Below, in pieces: positions 44,189 through 52,879 of a stretch of DNA of 64,000 nt (positions within the stretch are counted from its first letter, which is position 1; every line of letters begins with the position of its first letter). The stretch is from contig CAWAJB010000008.1 in NCBI GenBank assembly GCA_963782185.1, positions 254,848 to 318,847 on the forward strand, written 5' to 3'. This DNA comes from RYN-230 sp963782185 (GTDB taxonomy: Bacteria; Actinomycetota; Actinomycetes; Streptosporangiales; Streptosporangiaceae). A program made the position numbers and the translations under genes. The notes beneath the pieces were generated by a model, which did not search any database, was not told the DNA's origin, and was given only the letters and a program-made list of their open reading frames with translations.

Positions 44189-44809
44189 TTATGCGCCCCC
44201 GAGCATGATCATTCGCTGTGGGTAATTCCGCCTGAGGAATCGTGTCGAGCGCTTTTCGTATTCCGGGTGATTAGACCGACGGCATGGACGTCGGCCTACT
44301 TGAGCGCCTGCGCTCAGTGCTGGCCGCGGCGGTGGCTGGCCGCCGGAGCGCTTGTCAACCCATGAGCCGAGCATCTGGGTCGCGGTGAGGAATGAGGCAA
44401 TGAAAGCAGTGGCGGTGGCTCCGCCAGCCACCAGAAATACCGCGATGTTCCCGGTCACGATAAACACTGCCCACACCAGTACTGCACACGCGGTTGTAGC
44501 CATGCTCGCGCGGATGCCGGACCTGACGTTCATGTTCACCGGCGGCTGGGTCTTTGCCTGGGCGGACTTGCGCGGCGGCTGGGCTTCGGCCAGCCCAGCG
44601 GGAATGTCGCGGGTAACCGTGGCCAGCTCCGCATAGGTCCGCGAGGCGAACGTCTGGCCGACTCGCTCATCAAACTCGTCTTTAGTCAGCCGGCCCTGCA
44701 CGAATGCGGCCTTAAGCACGCCGATCACATGCTCGCGGTCAGCGTAGGAGGCCCGCAGGCTACCCCGGCCCGGCATGCCTCCTGCTATCTGGTCCTCTGC
44801 CCCTGCCAT
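44189..44809 (-). CDS. DUF1707 domain membrane protein
   Basis: A 206-residue protein. The DUF1707 (SHOCT-like) domain is at residues 15-70: LRASYADREHVIGVLKAAFV then GRLTKDEFDERVGQTFASRTYAEL. Two membrane segments follow (ASMATTACAVLVWAVFIVTG and FLVAGGATATAFIASFLTA), then a basic tail. DUF1707 proteins are common in actinomycetes and of unknown function; the domain may bind another protein or lipid at the membrane. Start chosen at MAGAEDQIAGG, because sequence upstream lacks homology. Confidence 0.85.
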   Translation of the reverse strand: MAGAEDQIAGGMPGRGSLRASYADREHVIGVLKAAFVQGRLTKDEFDERVGQTFASRTYAELATVTRDIPAGLAEAQPPRKSAQAKTQPPVNMNVRSGIRASMATTACAVLVWAVFIVTGNIAVFLVAGGATATAFIASFLTATQMLGSWVDKRSGGQPPPRPALSAGAQVGRRPCRRSNHPEYEKRSTRFLRRNYPQRMIMLGGA

Positions 44810-46073
44810 CACTGCCGCCTCTCCCCACGCCCACAACCCAAGGAAGCGTAACGCCGCTGCCTCCCGTGGTCCATCCACGCAGGCGCCACGATGACTCCAC
44901 ACGCAAAACGCCAGGGCTTGCCTGGCGCCTGCTCAGGAACGCACTTCGCAGCCGCGATCAGATGCATCGGCACGCAGGACCATGAAGGCTTCGCCCGGGC
45001 GGTAGGCGCCCGTTCCGGACGGTGGCACGGAGGAGCACGAGGAACGGGGATGCGCGCACGTGCTGATTGCCTACGGCATGAGGTAGCGCGTAAGGCACGA
45101 AATCTCCAACTGCGCACACTCGCCGTCCCCCAACCACTGTCATGATCTGCCGCGCAGAGCACCAGCAGTAGGGGAGGGCCGCGGAGACGTCCCATGCAGC
45201 GGTCCAGGCCGCCCGCTCGTGCCGAATAGCGGACGTTAGAAGTCCGTGCGATTGTCAATTCAGCTTCGTCGTTCATCTGGGGCACGAGCCCTGCCGAATC
45301 GGTGTGGAGTTGCGACCGTGCTTGATGCGCCAGCGACGGCTTGCAGAACGCCCGGCTCTGGGAGCTGCCTGGATGGATCCCCCCGCCGGATGCTGCCGCC
45401 TGCCAGGCTCAGCGGGCCAGCGCCGGGCGGCAGCCGTTTGCGACGTCTCCGGGGCCCGTCCGGGCCATGTTGGCCACCCGCAGCTCTCTCGGCGGCGAAC
45501 CACAGGGCCTGGTCCTCTCCCAGCCCTCGTACCTGTCCGCCGCCGGCTCGGCCGTCCTGGCGGCAGCAGCCATCTGGCGGCTGCGGCATCAAGCCGCGCT
45601 GTGACCCCACGCCATCCTGGCCCCAGCCCAGCCCGGACACCACCACCCACCACGGCCGCGCGTGCCTGCGCCCCTACGCACAGATCAGCCAGGAGCCGAG
45701 CACCCCAGGCCACCTCACACCGAATCCGCAACAGCAGGCCTCAACAAGCCGGCCCGGCGAGCCATCTCAGGCTCAGCCCTCGCGAAGATCGCGATGGCGG
45801 CCATACAACGGCTTGCACAATCATGCACGGGCCGATCGCTCGGCGAACATCCTGATCTGCCGCCGTGAGCGCAACGATTAGGCTGATCTTGCTGTCCGTG
45901 GGGACGGCAAGCCCGATCGGTCAGGTCACCCCGCATTTCCTCAGGCTGCGTTTGGCGCCCATGCAAGTGGGGCGGGGTGTGAGCCTGCTTACCGGCCGGC
46001 GGGTGGGCGGTCACCGCCGGGCCCGGGGTCGGCGTGCTTGGCAGGTTCGCCTGGTTGCTGGGACGATGGGCGG
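44810..46073. other. Large region without a supportable gene
   Basis: More than 1.2 kb with overlapping frames on both strands, none showing a domain, ribosome binding site or consistent third-position bias. The plus-strand frame at 45341-45604 ends in a hydrophobic stretch (YLSAAGSAVLAAAAIWRL) but has no strong start. The region could be decayed coding DNA. Confidence 0.4.
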
Positions 46074-47351
46074 GTGAGACTGGGGATCTTGTGCGGCGGC
46101 GGGCCCGCCCCGGGGATGAACTCAGTCATCTCTGCAGCCACGATCGAGGCCCGGAACTCGGGGTGGGACGTCCTGGGGATCATGGACGGCTTCCAGCACC
46201 TGATCGAGGGCCGGATCGGGGAGGCGCGGCCCCTGTCCATCACGGACGTGTCGAGAATTCACGTTCAGGGCGGGTCGATCATCCGGACCTCGCGGGCCAA
46301 CCCGACGGTGCGAGACGAGGCCGCCGCCGACCCGGACTGGAAGCTGCACGCCTGCCTCGGGTCGCTGAAGGAACTGGGGATCGGCGCGCTGGTGACGATC
46401 GGCGGGGACGACACCGCGTTCTCGGCGTCGCGGCTCGCCGAGGCGGCCGGAGGGGCCCTGCGCGTCGCGCACGTGCCGAAAACCATCGACAACGACCTGC
46501 CGCTGCCGGGCGGCACGCCGACGTTCGGCTTCGAGACCGCGAGGAGCGTGGGGGTCCAGCTCGTCAACAACCTGATGACCGACGCCATCACTACCCAGCG
46601 GTGGTATCTGGTGGTGGCCATGGGCCGCTCGGCCGGCCACCTGGCCCTGGGCATCGGGAAGTCGGCCGGGGCCACCCTCACGATGATCGCCGAGGAGTTC
46701 CCCGGCGACGGGCCCATCCTGCTATCGCGCCTGGTGGACGTCCTGGAGACGTCGATGCTCAAGCGGATCGCCCACGGCCGCCCCTTCGGCGTGGCGGTGC
46801 TGGCCGAGGGCATCGGCCTGCGCCTCCCCCAGGAGGAACTCCAGAAGGCCATGCCGGAGGTCGAGCGGGACGAGCACGGCCACGTCCGGCTGGCCGAACT
46901 CGAGCTGGACCGCCTGCTGGCCAAGCAGGTCAAGGACCGCTTCAAGGAGCGCGGGCGCAGCGTCACGGTCGAGGGCAAGAACATCGGCTACGAGCTCCGG
47001 TGCGCGCCCCCCATCCCGTTCGACATCGAGTACACCCGCGATCTGGGCTACAGCGCCGTCAACTACCTGAAGCAGCTGCTGGAGCGCGACGAGCCCGGCG
47101 GCATGATCACGATCCAGGAGGGGCACATGGTGGCGCTGCCCTTCGGGTCGTTCAGCGATCCGGAGACGGGGCGGGTGCGGATCCGGCTGGTGAACGTCGA
47201 GTCGAGCTCGTACCGGGTGGCCCGCGAGTACATGATCCGGCTGGACCGCGAGGACCTTGAGGATCCGGAAAGGCTCCGCCCGATCGCGGAAGCCTCCCGG
47301 CTCACGCCCAGCGACTTCCGCGACCGGTACGGGTACCTGGTCCGGGGCTGA
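46074..47351 (+). CDS. 6-phosphofructokinase, PPi-dependent signature
   Basis: A 425-residue phosphofructokinase. The start is GTG (VRLGILCGGGPAPGMNSVI). The nucleotide/PPi loop is CGGGPAPGMN, the metal and phosphate-donor site is IGGDDTAFSASRL, and the catalytic region is VPKTIDNDLPLP, followed by MGRSAGHLALGIGKSAGA. In ATP-dependent enzymes the two discriminating positions are Gly (GGDG, PGTIDND); here they are Asp and Lys, the classic PPi-dependent combination. It would then be reversible, using pyrophosphate to phosphorylate fructose 6-phosphate. Stand-alone gene; its short spacing of codon usage differs little from neighbours. Confidence 0.9.
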   Translation: MRLGILCGGGPAPGMNSVISAATIEARNSGWDVLGIMDGFQHLIEGRIGEARPLSITDVSRIHVQGGSIIRTSRANPTVRDEAAADPDWKLHACLGSLKELGIGALVTIGGDDTAFSASRLAEAAGGALRVAHVPKTIDNDLPLPGGTPTFGFETARSVGVQLVNNLMTDAITTQRWYLVVAMGRSAGHLALGIGKSAGATLTMIAEEFPGDGPILLSRLVDVLETSMLKRIAHGRPFGVAVLAEGIGLRLPQEELQKAMPEVERDEHGHVRLAELELDRLLAKQVKDRFKERGRSVTVEGKNIGYELRCAPPIPFDIEYTRDLGYSAVNYLKQLLERDEPGGMITIQEGHMVALPFGSFSDPETGRVRIRLVNVESSSYRVAREYMIRLDREDLEDPERLRPIAEASRLTPSDFRDRYGYLVRG

Positions 47352-47699
47352 GCCCGGTCTCCGAGCCGCCCGGACACTGGCGGAGGCAACTCCGATGAGG
47401 AACATCATCCTGGTCATGCCGGTATCCGCCGACGGCTTCACCCTGATCATCGGGACACCAGCCGGCCGGTCGCCCATGCTGACATTCCGGCACAGGCCGC
47501 GCCGACCATGGCCGAGGCCGGCCGGCACACCAGAAGAACACGCAAAGATCCGCCGCTCTGCGTTCGAGGCCAGAACTGGCAGCAGAACCTTCGCCGCGCG
47601 GATCAGGATGATCGCTGCGGCCGCCAGCGCCCGGTTATGCCGAAAAGAGGGCCCGCGTGGGCGCATACTTATGCGCCGATCGGCACGTTTGCTCAGGAA
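47352..47699. other. Intergenic with a perfect palindrome
   Basis: Contains GGCGCATACTTATGCGCC at 47664-47681 (eight-base arms around CT), close to where the GntR remnant loses homology. No gene is supportable. Confidence 0.4.
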
Positions 47700-48075
47700 C
47701 GCCTCCCGAACTGCCAGCGCTGCCCGGCAGGCCGCCGGGACTTCCAGCAGCAGCAGCCGCAACTGGAAGACATCCACGACGTTGGGAGGCCCGAGGATCA
47801 CGACCCGGAAGCCGCGGTTGCGTTCGAGCTTGATCATGTCAGCCTCGACGAGCCGCATGAGCGCCTCGCGCACTGGGCTCCGGGAGACGCCCAGCATGGC
47901 CGCGATCTGATAGGCAGAGTAAAGCTGCTCCGGCCATAGCGCGCGGCTGCGCACCGCCTGGCCGGATCACAGCGAGCGTCTGGTCGGTCAAGGATGCGGC
48001 TGGCAGAGCCAGCGGCTGCAGCGCTGCCGCAGTTGAGTCAACGGCCGGGCGACACGATGCCGGAGGACCATCCAC
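47700..48075 (-). pseudogene. GntR/FadR-family regulator, frameshifted and C-terminally lost
   Basis: The first frame begins MDGPPASCRPAVDSTAAAL and reaches LPAASLTDQTLAVIR; one extra C near 47968 shifts the frame, after which RSRALWPEQLYSAYQIAAML, GVSRSPVREALMRLVEAD and LERNRGFRVVIL form a complete winged helix of the GntR type. The ligand-binding FCD domain starts (VVDVFQLRLLLLEVPAACRA) but stops after 20 residues. Removing one base restores one reading frame for the N-terminal 120 residues. It lies divergent to the lactonase gene, its likely former target. Confidence 0.8.
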
Positions 48076-48151
48076 CCAGTGGCCGTGTCCTTGACACGTA
48101 ACATGCGGCGTGTGACGTTACAAATCCCGGCCCTCACCTCAGGGAGTACCT

Positions 48152-48964
48152 ATGGCCACAGCGACGAAGCTGCATGTGCTCGACTGCGGCGCGATGAGCT
48201 GCGATCTGACCTGGCTGCTGCTCAAGCCAGGACGGAACATCCGGCCCCGGGCGGAGAAGGACAAGCCGGTTGAGTGGTACCCGTGCACCACCCATGCGGT
48301 CGTCGTGGAGACGCCCGGCGGGCGGATGCTCTGGGACACCAGTTGTCCCCGCGACTGGGAAACCCGGTGGGTGCCGACCGGCTTGCAGGAGTTCTTCCCC
48401 TACGACCAGGTGACCGAGCAGCAGTACCTGGACGCCCGGCTCACCCAGCTCGGCATCGGCCCCGCCGACCTGGATTACGTCGTGCTGTCGCACCTGCACT
48501 TCGACCACGCCGGAAACGTCCGCACCTTCGCTGGCGCGGGCCCGCGCCTGGTGGTCAACGACAAGGAAAAGGAGTGGGCGTTCGGGTACGAGGGCGCATT
48601 CAACGGCGCGCACCTCAAGGCCGACTACGAGGGGATCGAGTTCGAGACAGTCTCCGGTGACACCGAGTTCCTGCCGGGAGTGTCCTTCATCGAGGCGCCT
48701 GGCCACACGCCGGGCACCATGGCGATGAAGGTGGACCTGCCTGAAACCGGCACCATGATCTTCACCTCGGATGCCGTCTACATGGGCGACTCCTACGGCC
48801 CGCCCGCCACCCCCGCCGCGATCGTCAACGACCTGTCCGCCTGGTACGCCTCGGTCGAGAAGGTCCGCGCCCTCGCGGAGAAGTCGAATGCGATGGTGGT
48901 ATTCGGGCATGACGCGGAGCAATTGCGGTCACTGCGCCGCGCGCCGGATGGGTACTACGCCTGA
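48152..48964 (+). CDS. Metallo-beta-lactamase fold lactonase (AttM/AHL-lactonase-like)
   Basis: A 270-residue zinc hydrolase. The dinuclear metal motif is HxHxDH in VVLSHLHFDHAGN at residues 114-119, with the remaining ligands in EAPGHTPGTMAMKV, TSDAVYMGD and VFGHDAEQL. The text (LHVLDCGAMSCDLTWLLL, and then TTHAVVVETPGGRMLWDTSCP) is of the N-acyl-homoserine lactonase / gamma-butyrolactonase group. The next gene, 14 bases downstream, is an iron hydroxyacid dehydrogenase, so opening of gamma-butyrolactone to 4-hydroxybutyrate is a likely activity. AHL hydrolysis cannot be excluded. Confidence 0.88.
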   Translation: MATATKLHVLDCGAMSCDLTWLLLKPGRNIRPRAEKDKPVEWYPCTTHAVVVETPGGRMLWDTSCPRDWETRWVPTGLQEFFPYDQVTEQQYLDARLTQLGIGPADLDYVVLSHLHFDHAGNVRTFAGAGPRLVVNDKEKEWAFGYEGAFNGAHLKADYEGIEFETVSGDTEFLPGVSFIEAPGHTPGTMAMKVDLPETGTMIFTSDAVYMGDSYGPPATPAAIVNDLSAWYASVEKVRALAEKSNAMVVFGHDAEQLRSLRRAPDGYYA

Positions 48965-48978
48965 GAAAGGGGAAAACC

Positions 48979-50274
48979 GTGGCCGCTAGCCTGCCCGCAC
49001 CCGCGAACCCCGAGGCGATCTTCACCTACGGGGCGCCGCTGCTCAGATTCGGCCCCGGCGCCGCGGAGGAAATCGGGTTCGATCTGGCCCAGTACGGGGC
49101 CCGCCGGGTCCTGGTCGTCACCGACCCGGGAGTCGCGGCGACCGGCGCACCGCAGCGGGTCGCCGGCCAGATGGCCGCGTTCGGCATCGAGGCTCACGTG
49201 TACGACGCGGTCCACGTCGAACCCACTGACGCCAGCCTGGAAGCAGCGGTCGCCGACGCCCGCGAGTCCGGGCCCTGGGACGCGTTCGTCGCAGTCGGCG
49301 GCGGGTCCAGCATCGACACCGCCAAGGCGGTCAACCTGATGCTGACCAACCCCGGGGAACTGATGGATTACATCAACGCCCCCGTCGGCAAGGCCGCCAC
49401 ACCGGTCAACCCGCTCAAGCCGCTGATCGCGGTGCCGACCACCACCGGCACCGGGGCCGAGTCCACCACCGTCTGCGTGCTGGACGTTCTTGCGCTCAAG
49501 GTGAAGACCGGCATCAGCCACACCCGGCTGCGCCCCACCCTGGCGGTGATCGACCCGCGGCTCACGTTCACCCAGCCGGCCGGGGTGACCGCCTCGGCGG
49601 GCATGGACATCCTGTGCCACGCGCTGGAGAGCTACACCGCCCGCTGGTACAGCACCTACGAGCACAAGACCCCGCAGCAGCGGGTGCCCTACTGCGGCTC
49701 GAACCCGATCTCCGACATGTGGTCGGAGAAGGCGATGCGGCTGCTCGCCACCTCGTTCCGCACTGCCGTCCTGCACGGCGACGACCAGCAGGCACGCGCG
49801 GACATGGCGATCGCGGCCACCTTCGCCGGTATGGGATTCGGCAACGCCGGCGTGCATATCCCACACGCCAACGGCTACCCCATCGCCGGGCGGGTGCGCG
49901 ACTTCCGTCCCAAGGACTACCCGGAGCATGAGCCAATGGTCCCGCACGGCATGTCGGTCGCACTCACCGCGCCGGAAGCGTTCCGGTTCACGTTCGATGC
50001 CGCCCCGGACCGCCATCTGCAGGCCGCCCAGCTGCTCGCACCGGACGCCGACCACCCGGCCAGCGGCGCGGAATTCCTTCCCGCCGTGCTGGTCGCGCTG
50101 ATGAAAGACATTGACATCCCGAATGGCGTTGCGGCGGTCGGCTATGCCCCCGGTGACATCCCCGATCTGGTCGAGGGCACCATGAAACAGCAGCGGCTGC
50201 TGGCCACATGCCCGAAACCGGTTACCGAGGACGATATCGCCGGCATCTTCGCCCGCTCCATGGAGCTGTGGTAG
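48979..50274 (+). CDS. Hydroxyacid-oxoacid transhydrogenase-like iron enzyme
   Basis: A 431-residue group III metal dehydrogenase of the ADHFE1 type: 4-hydroxybutyrate + 2-oxoglutarate to succinate semialdehyde + 2-hydroxyglutarate. Family marks are YDAVHVEPTDASLEAAV, AFVAVGGGSSIDTAKAVNL, LKPLIAVPTTTGTGAESTTV, SAGMDILCHALESYTARWY, YCGSNPISDMWSEKAMRLL and FAGMGFGNAGVHIPHANGYPI with metal ligands Asp and His in place. A GTG start with AAAGGGG upstream. Paired with the lactonase and FmdB-like gene; together they suggest a lactone or hydroxybutyrate route. Confidence 0.88.
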   Translation: MAASLPAPANPEAIFTYGAPLLRFGPGAAEEIGFDLAQYGARRVLVVTDPGVAATGAPQRVAGQMAAFGIEAHVYDAVHVEPTDASLEAAVADARESGPWDAFVAVGGGSSIDTAKAVNLMLTNPGELMDYINAPVGKAATPVNPLKPLIAVPTTTGTGAESTTVCVLDVLALKVKTGISHTRLRPTLAVIDPRLTFTQPAGVTASAGMDILCHALESYTARWYSTYEHKTPQQRVPYCGSNPISDMWSEKAMRLLATSFRTAVLHGDDQQARADMAIAATFAGMGFGNAGVHIPHANGYPIAGRVRDFRPKDYPEHEPMVPHGMSVALTAPEAFRFTFDAAPDRHLQAAQLLAPDADHPASGAEFLPAVLVALMKDIDIPNGVAAVGYAPGDIPDLVEGTMKQQRLLATCPKPVTEDDIAGIFARSMELW

Positions 50275-50276
50275 CC

Positions 50277-50789
50277 ATGCCGATCTACCAGCTTCGCTGC
50301 GCGGGCGGGCACAGCTTCGAGGTGATCCAGTCGCTGCATGAGCCGCTGCCCGCCTGCGCGCATTGTGGCGGCGACACGGTGAAGGTGCCCTCGATCTTCG
50401 GGTTCGCTGGGCTGGCGGCACGGTCGCTGCCCCCGCCACCCGAAGCGATGCCGCAGACCTGGCGCGGAACATATGAGGGGAACCGCGAATACGTCACCGA
50501 CCTGAGGCGAACCGCCGAGCGCAGAAAGGCGCTGGAGGAGCGCCATCCAGAACTGGCCGGTGACCGGCGCCCGATCCTCGCGCACGAGGGGCGGTTCGAG
50601 GGGGCGCCGCTACGGGCCGGTGACCGGATCCCGCAAGCAGTTCGTCCGGGCCGTTCCGATGACCCGGCTCCATCCGGCCCGGCCGACGGCCGCGCAGCAC
50701 ACGGCCACTCACACGGGCCCCACGGTCATCATCCGCACGCGCCGCGTGGAGAGCAGGCGCAGCCGAAGACAGCCGGCTTACACGAGTAG
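50277..50789 (+). CDS. FmdB-family zinc-ribbon protein with His-rich tail
   Basis: A 170-residue protein starting two bases after the previous stop. The N-terminus is an FmdB-type zinc ribbon: MPIYQLRCAGGHSFEVIQSL, PACAHCGGDTVKVPSIF. One cysteine of the first CxxC is missing (CAGGH), so a histidine may replace it. The tail has a strong histidine run (HGHSHGPHGHH) absent in typical FmdB proteins. FmdB is known beside formamidase and amidase genes, where it is thought to help their expression or metallation. The His tail suggests metal binding. Confidence 0.8.
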   Translation: MPIYQLRCAGGHSFEVIQSLHEPLPACAHCGGDTVKVPSIFGFAGLAARSLPPPPEAMPQTWRGTYEGNREYVTDLRRTAERRKALEERHPELAGDRRPILAHEGRFEGAPLRAGDRIPQAVRPGRSDDPAPSGPADGRAAHGHSHGPHGHHPHAPRGEQAQPKTAGLHE

Positions 50790-51412
50790 GTGTCCGCAAC
50801 CGGCGGAACAGCAGCATCCGACGGCCGGGGACGGACGCCGCCCGGCCCGGCTAGGTCAGGGAGAGCCGGCCCCAGCCCAGCCGCCGAGATGGCGGCGGCC
50901 CTGCGGAAAGCCGGCCCAGCTCAATTAGCCGCCCAGGCGGCAAACCAACCGGCCCCATCCTTAATCGCAGGGTGGACCCCACGGGTACGCGCGATGCGCC
51001 GGAGCCGCATACTTATGCGGTCTGCGTTAGACGGGCGAACGTCCTGTTCTGCCGCGATGAGGCGCGTCACCATCGAGCATTTGCAGTGGCTCGGCCAGGA
51101 GGAGCGCGGACCTATGTCAGGTCGAGGTCTCGCAGGCGCTCGTGGCGTCAACCGTCGGCGTCTGGCGCCGATCGCGGAGCGTGACTGAAGCTCGGCGACA
51201 ACCCGCACACGTACCCGCCGTTAGGTGCGGCAGTGCCCGCCCGGAGTCGGGCCGGTGGCTGTGCCCAGATCAGGTCGATATGTTGCGGCCGGCCCGGCCC
51301 TGGTTCCCGGAAGCCATGGAGAGGTTTGTAATTCTGATCTTGTTCCGGCCGGTTCTCTCGTGCCCAGGACGGCCTAAGCGCAGTCGCTTTCGTTAGGTAG
51401 AGCCGATCGAGG
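50790..51412. other. Intergenic with a second CGCATA-type palindrome
   Basis: No supportable gene. CCGCATACTTATGCGG at 51005-51020 is a perfect palindrome around CT and shares CGCATACTTATGCG with the palindrome near 47670. About 15 bases later, CGGGCGAACGTCCTGTTCTG resembles a stretch near 45840. Confidence 0.4.
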
Positions 51413-52444
51413 GTGACAGCCTTCGCCGCCGGGTCGGGCCACAATTGCCTGGTGAACCATGTACGGCGTATCCAGCTAGCCTTGCTGGCAGTCCTCGGGG
51501 TCGTTGTCGCTGGCAGCATCGGCTACCTCGTGCTCGGATTCAGCCTGCTCGACGCCGTCTACCAGACGGTCACGACGATTACCACGGTCGGGTTCCGCGA
51601 GGTCCATCCGCTGGGCGTGGCGGGGAAGATCTTCACGATCACGCTGATCGTCGTGGGGGTGGGCACGGCGCTGTACGCCTTTGGCGTGGTATTGGAATCG
51701 CTGGTGGAGGGTCATCTGCACCAGCACTTCGAAAGGCGCCGGATGGAACGCAGCATAGCCCGGATGAGCGGGCACACTATCGTCTGCGGGTGGGGCCGGG
51801 TGGGCCGCGCGGTCGCTGGCTACCTGGCCGGGCAGGGTGCTGCGGTCGTGGTGATCGACCTGGACCCGGCGCGGGTGGCGGAGGTCACCTATCCCGCGCT
51901 CACCGGGGATGTAACCGACGACGAGATGCTGCGCAAAGCGGGCATCATGCGGGCCAGGGCCCTGGTCACCGCGATCAACACCGACGCGGAGAACGTCTAC
52001 GTGACGTTGTCCGCCCGGGCGCTGCGTCCTGACCTCATCATCGTCGCCCGTGCCCGCACCGAGGCGTCGGAGCCGAAACTGCTGCGTGCGGGTGCAACTC
52101 GAGTCGTGAATCCGCAGCGGATCGGTGGCCAGCGAATCGCGGCGGCCGCGTTGCAGCCCAACGTGGTGGAATTCCTGGATGTCGTGATGCATGACGGGAG
52201 CCTGGAGTTCCGCTTGGAGGAGGTACCGGTACGTGGCGGCTCCAGGCTTGCCGGGCGCACCCTGGAGGAGGCGAATGTGGGCGAGACGACCGGGGCGCTC
52301 GTGCTGGCACTGCGCGGCCGCGACGGGACTTTCCTGACCAACCCGCCGATGCAAACCCCGGTCGCCGCGGGCTACGTCCTGATCGCGATCGGCACTCAGC
52401 AGCAGCTATCCGCCCTGCAGGACGCAGCGGACCAAGCAGGGTGA
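51413..52444 (+). CDS. Two-TM potassium channel with TrkA/RCK domain
   Basis: A 343-residue single-subunit K+ channel. TM1 is LALLAVLGVVVAGSIGYLVL, the pore helix and filter are VTTITTVGFREVHPLG (TVGF instead of TVGYG), and TM2 is IFTITLIVVGVGTALYAFGV. The RCK (TrkA-N) domain begins HTIVCGWGRVGRAVAGYLAG, with the ligand-binding acidic residue in VVVIDLDPARVAEV; a TrkA-C domain completes residues 260-340. Phe for Tyr in the filter is common in bacterial channels of this kind. The start is uncertain: a GTG 13 codons in (VNHVRRIQ) also fits. Confidence 0.9.
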   Translation: MTAFAAGSGHNCLVNHVRRIQLALLAVLGVVVAGSIGYLVLGFSLLDAVYQTVTTITTVGFREVHPLGVAGKIFTITLIVVGVGTALYAFGVVLESLVEGHLHQHFERRRMERSIARMSGHTIVCGWGRVGRAVAGYLAGQGAAVVVIDLDPARVAEVTYPALTGDVTDDEMLRKAGIMRARALVTAINTDAENVYVTLSARALRPDLIIVARARTEASEPKLLRAGATRVVNPQRIGGQRIAAAALQPNVVEFLDVVMHDGSLEFRLEEVPVRGGSRLAGRTLEEANVGETTGALVLALRGRDGTFLTNPPMQTPVAAGYVLIAIGTQQQLSALQDAADQAG

Positions 52445-52879
52445 CCCGTGCCGCGGCGACGCCGGACCGGTCAGGACAACCCCGGCCAGCTGACCACCGG
52501 GCGTGCTGGCACGGACATCGCGACCGGTGACCGAGCGTGGCGGAGCCTCCGCGTCGAGTCGCGCCGGGCCGATCTGTACTCCGCGCCCTGTCCAGCGGTG
52601 ATCGCCAGTGCCGCACCCGAACGCGATGATCTGCGCGCCGTTGCGAGTCTCCTCGGCGCCGGCCTGGAACCGTCTGAACTACCTCGTGGATGCACGCCAT
52701 CCTGGATGCTGGCTGGGATGGTCCCGGGCGGGACTTCATTCGGGGCTGTTCAAGGTTTGGCGGCTGGGCCTGGTGGTGCGGTCCCGCATTCTGGCGGTAT
52801 CCGGGGGCGGCCTGGGTTGATCTTGCTGTCTGTGCGGGCAGGCCGTTTACGGGCACATCGCGGAGTGCTCTTTCTCGTT
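52445..52879. other. Intergenic, nothing supportable
   Basis: Frames here have no domain or consistent bias. The RecD2 remnant decays into this region from the right. Confidence 0.4.

Noticed and set aside
45246..45881. Open frame of about 210 codons
   Set aside because: Pro/Arg/Ser-rich text with no domain, overlapped by equally long frames on the other strand; no ribosome binding site.
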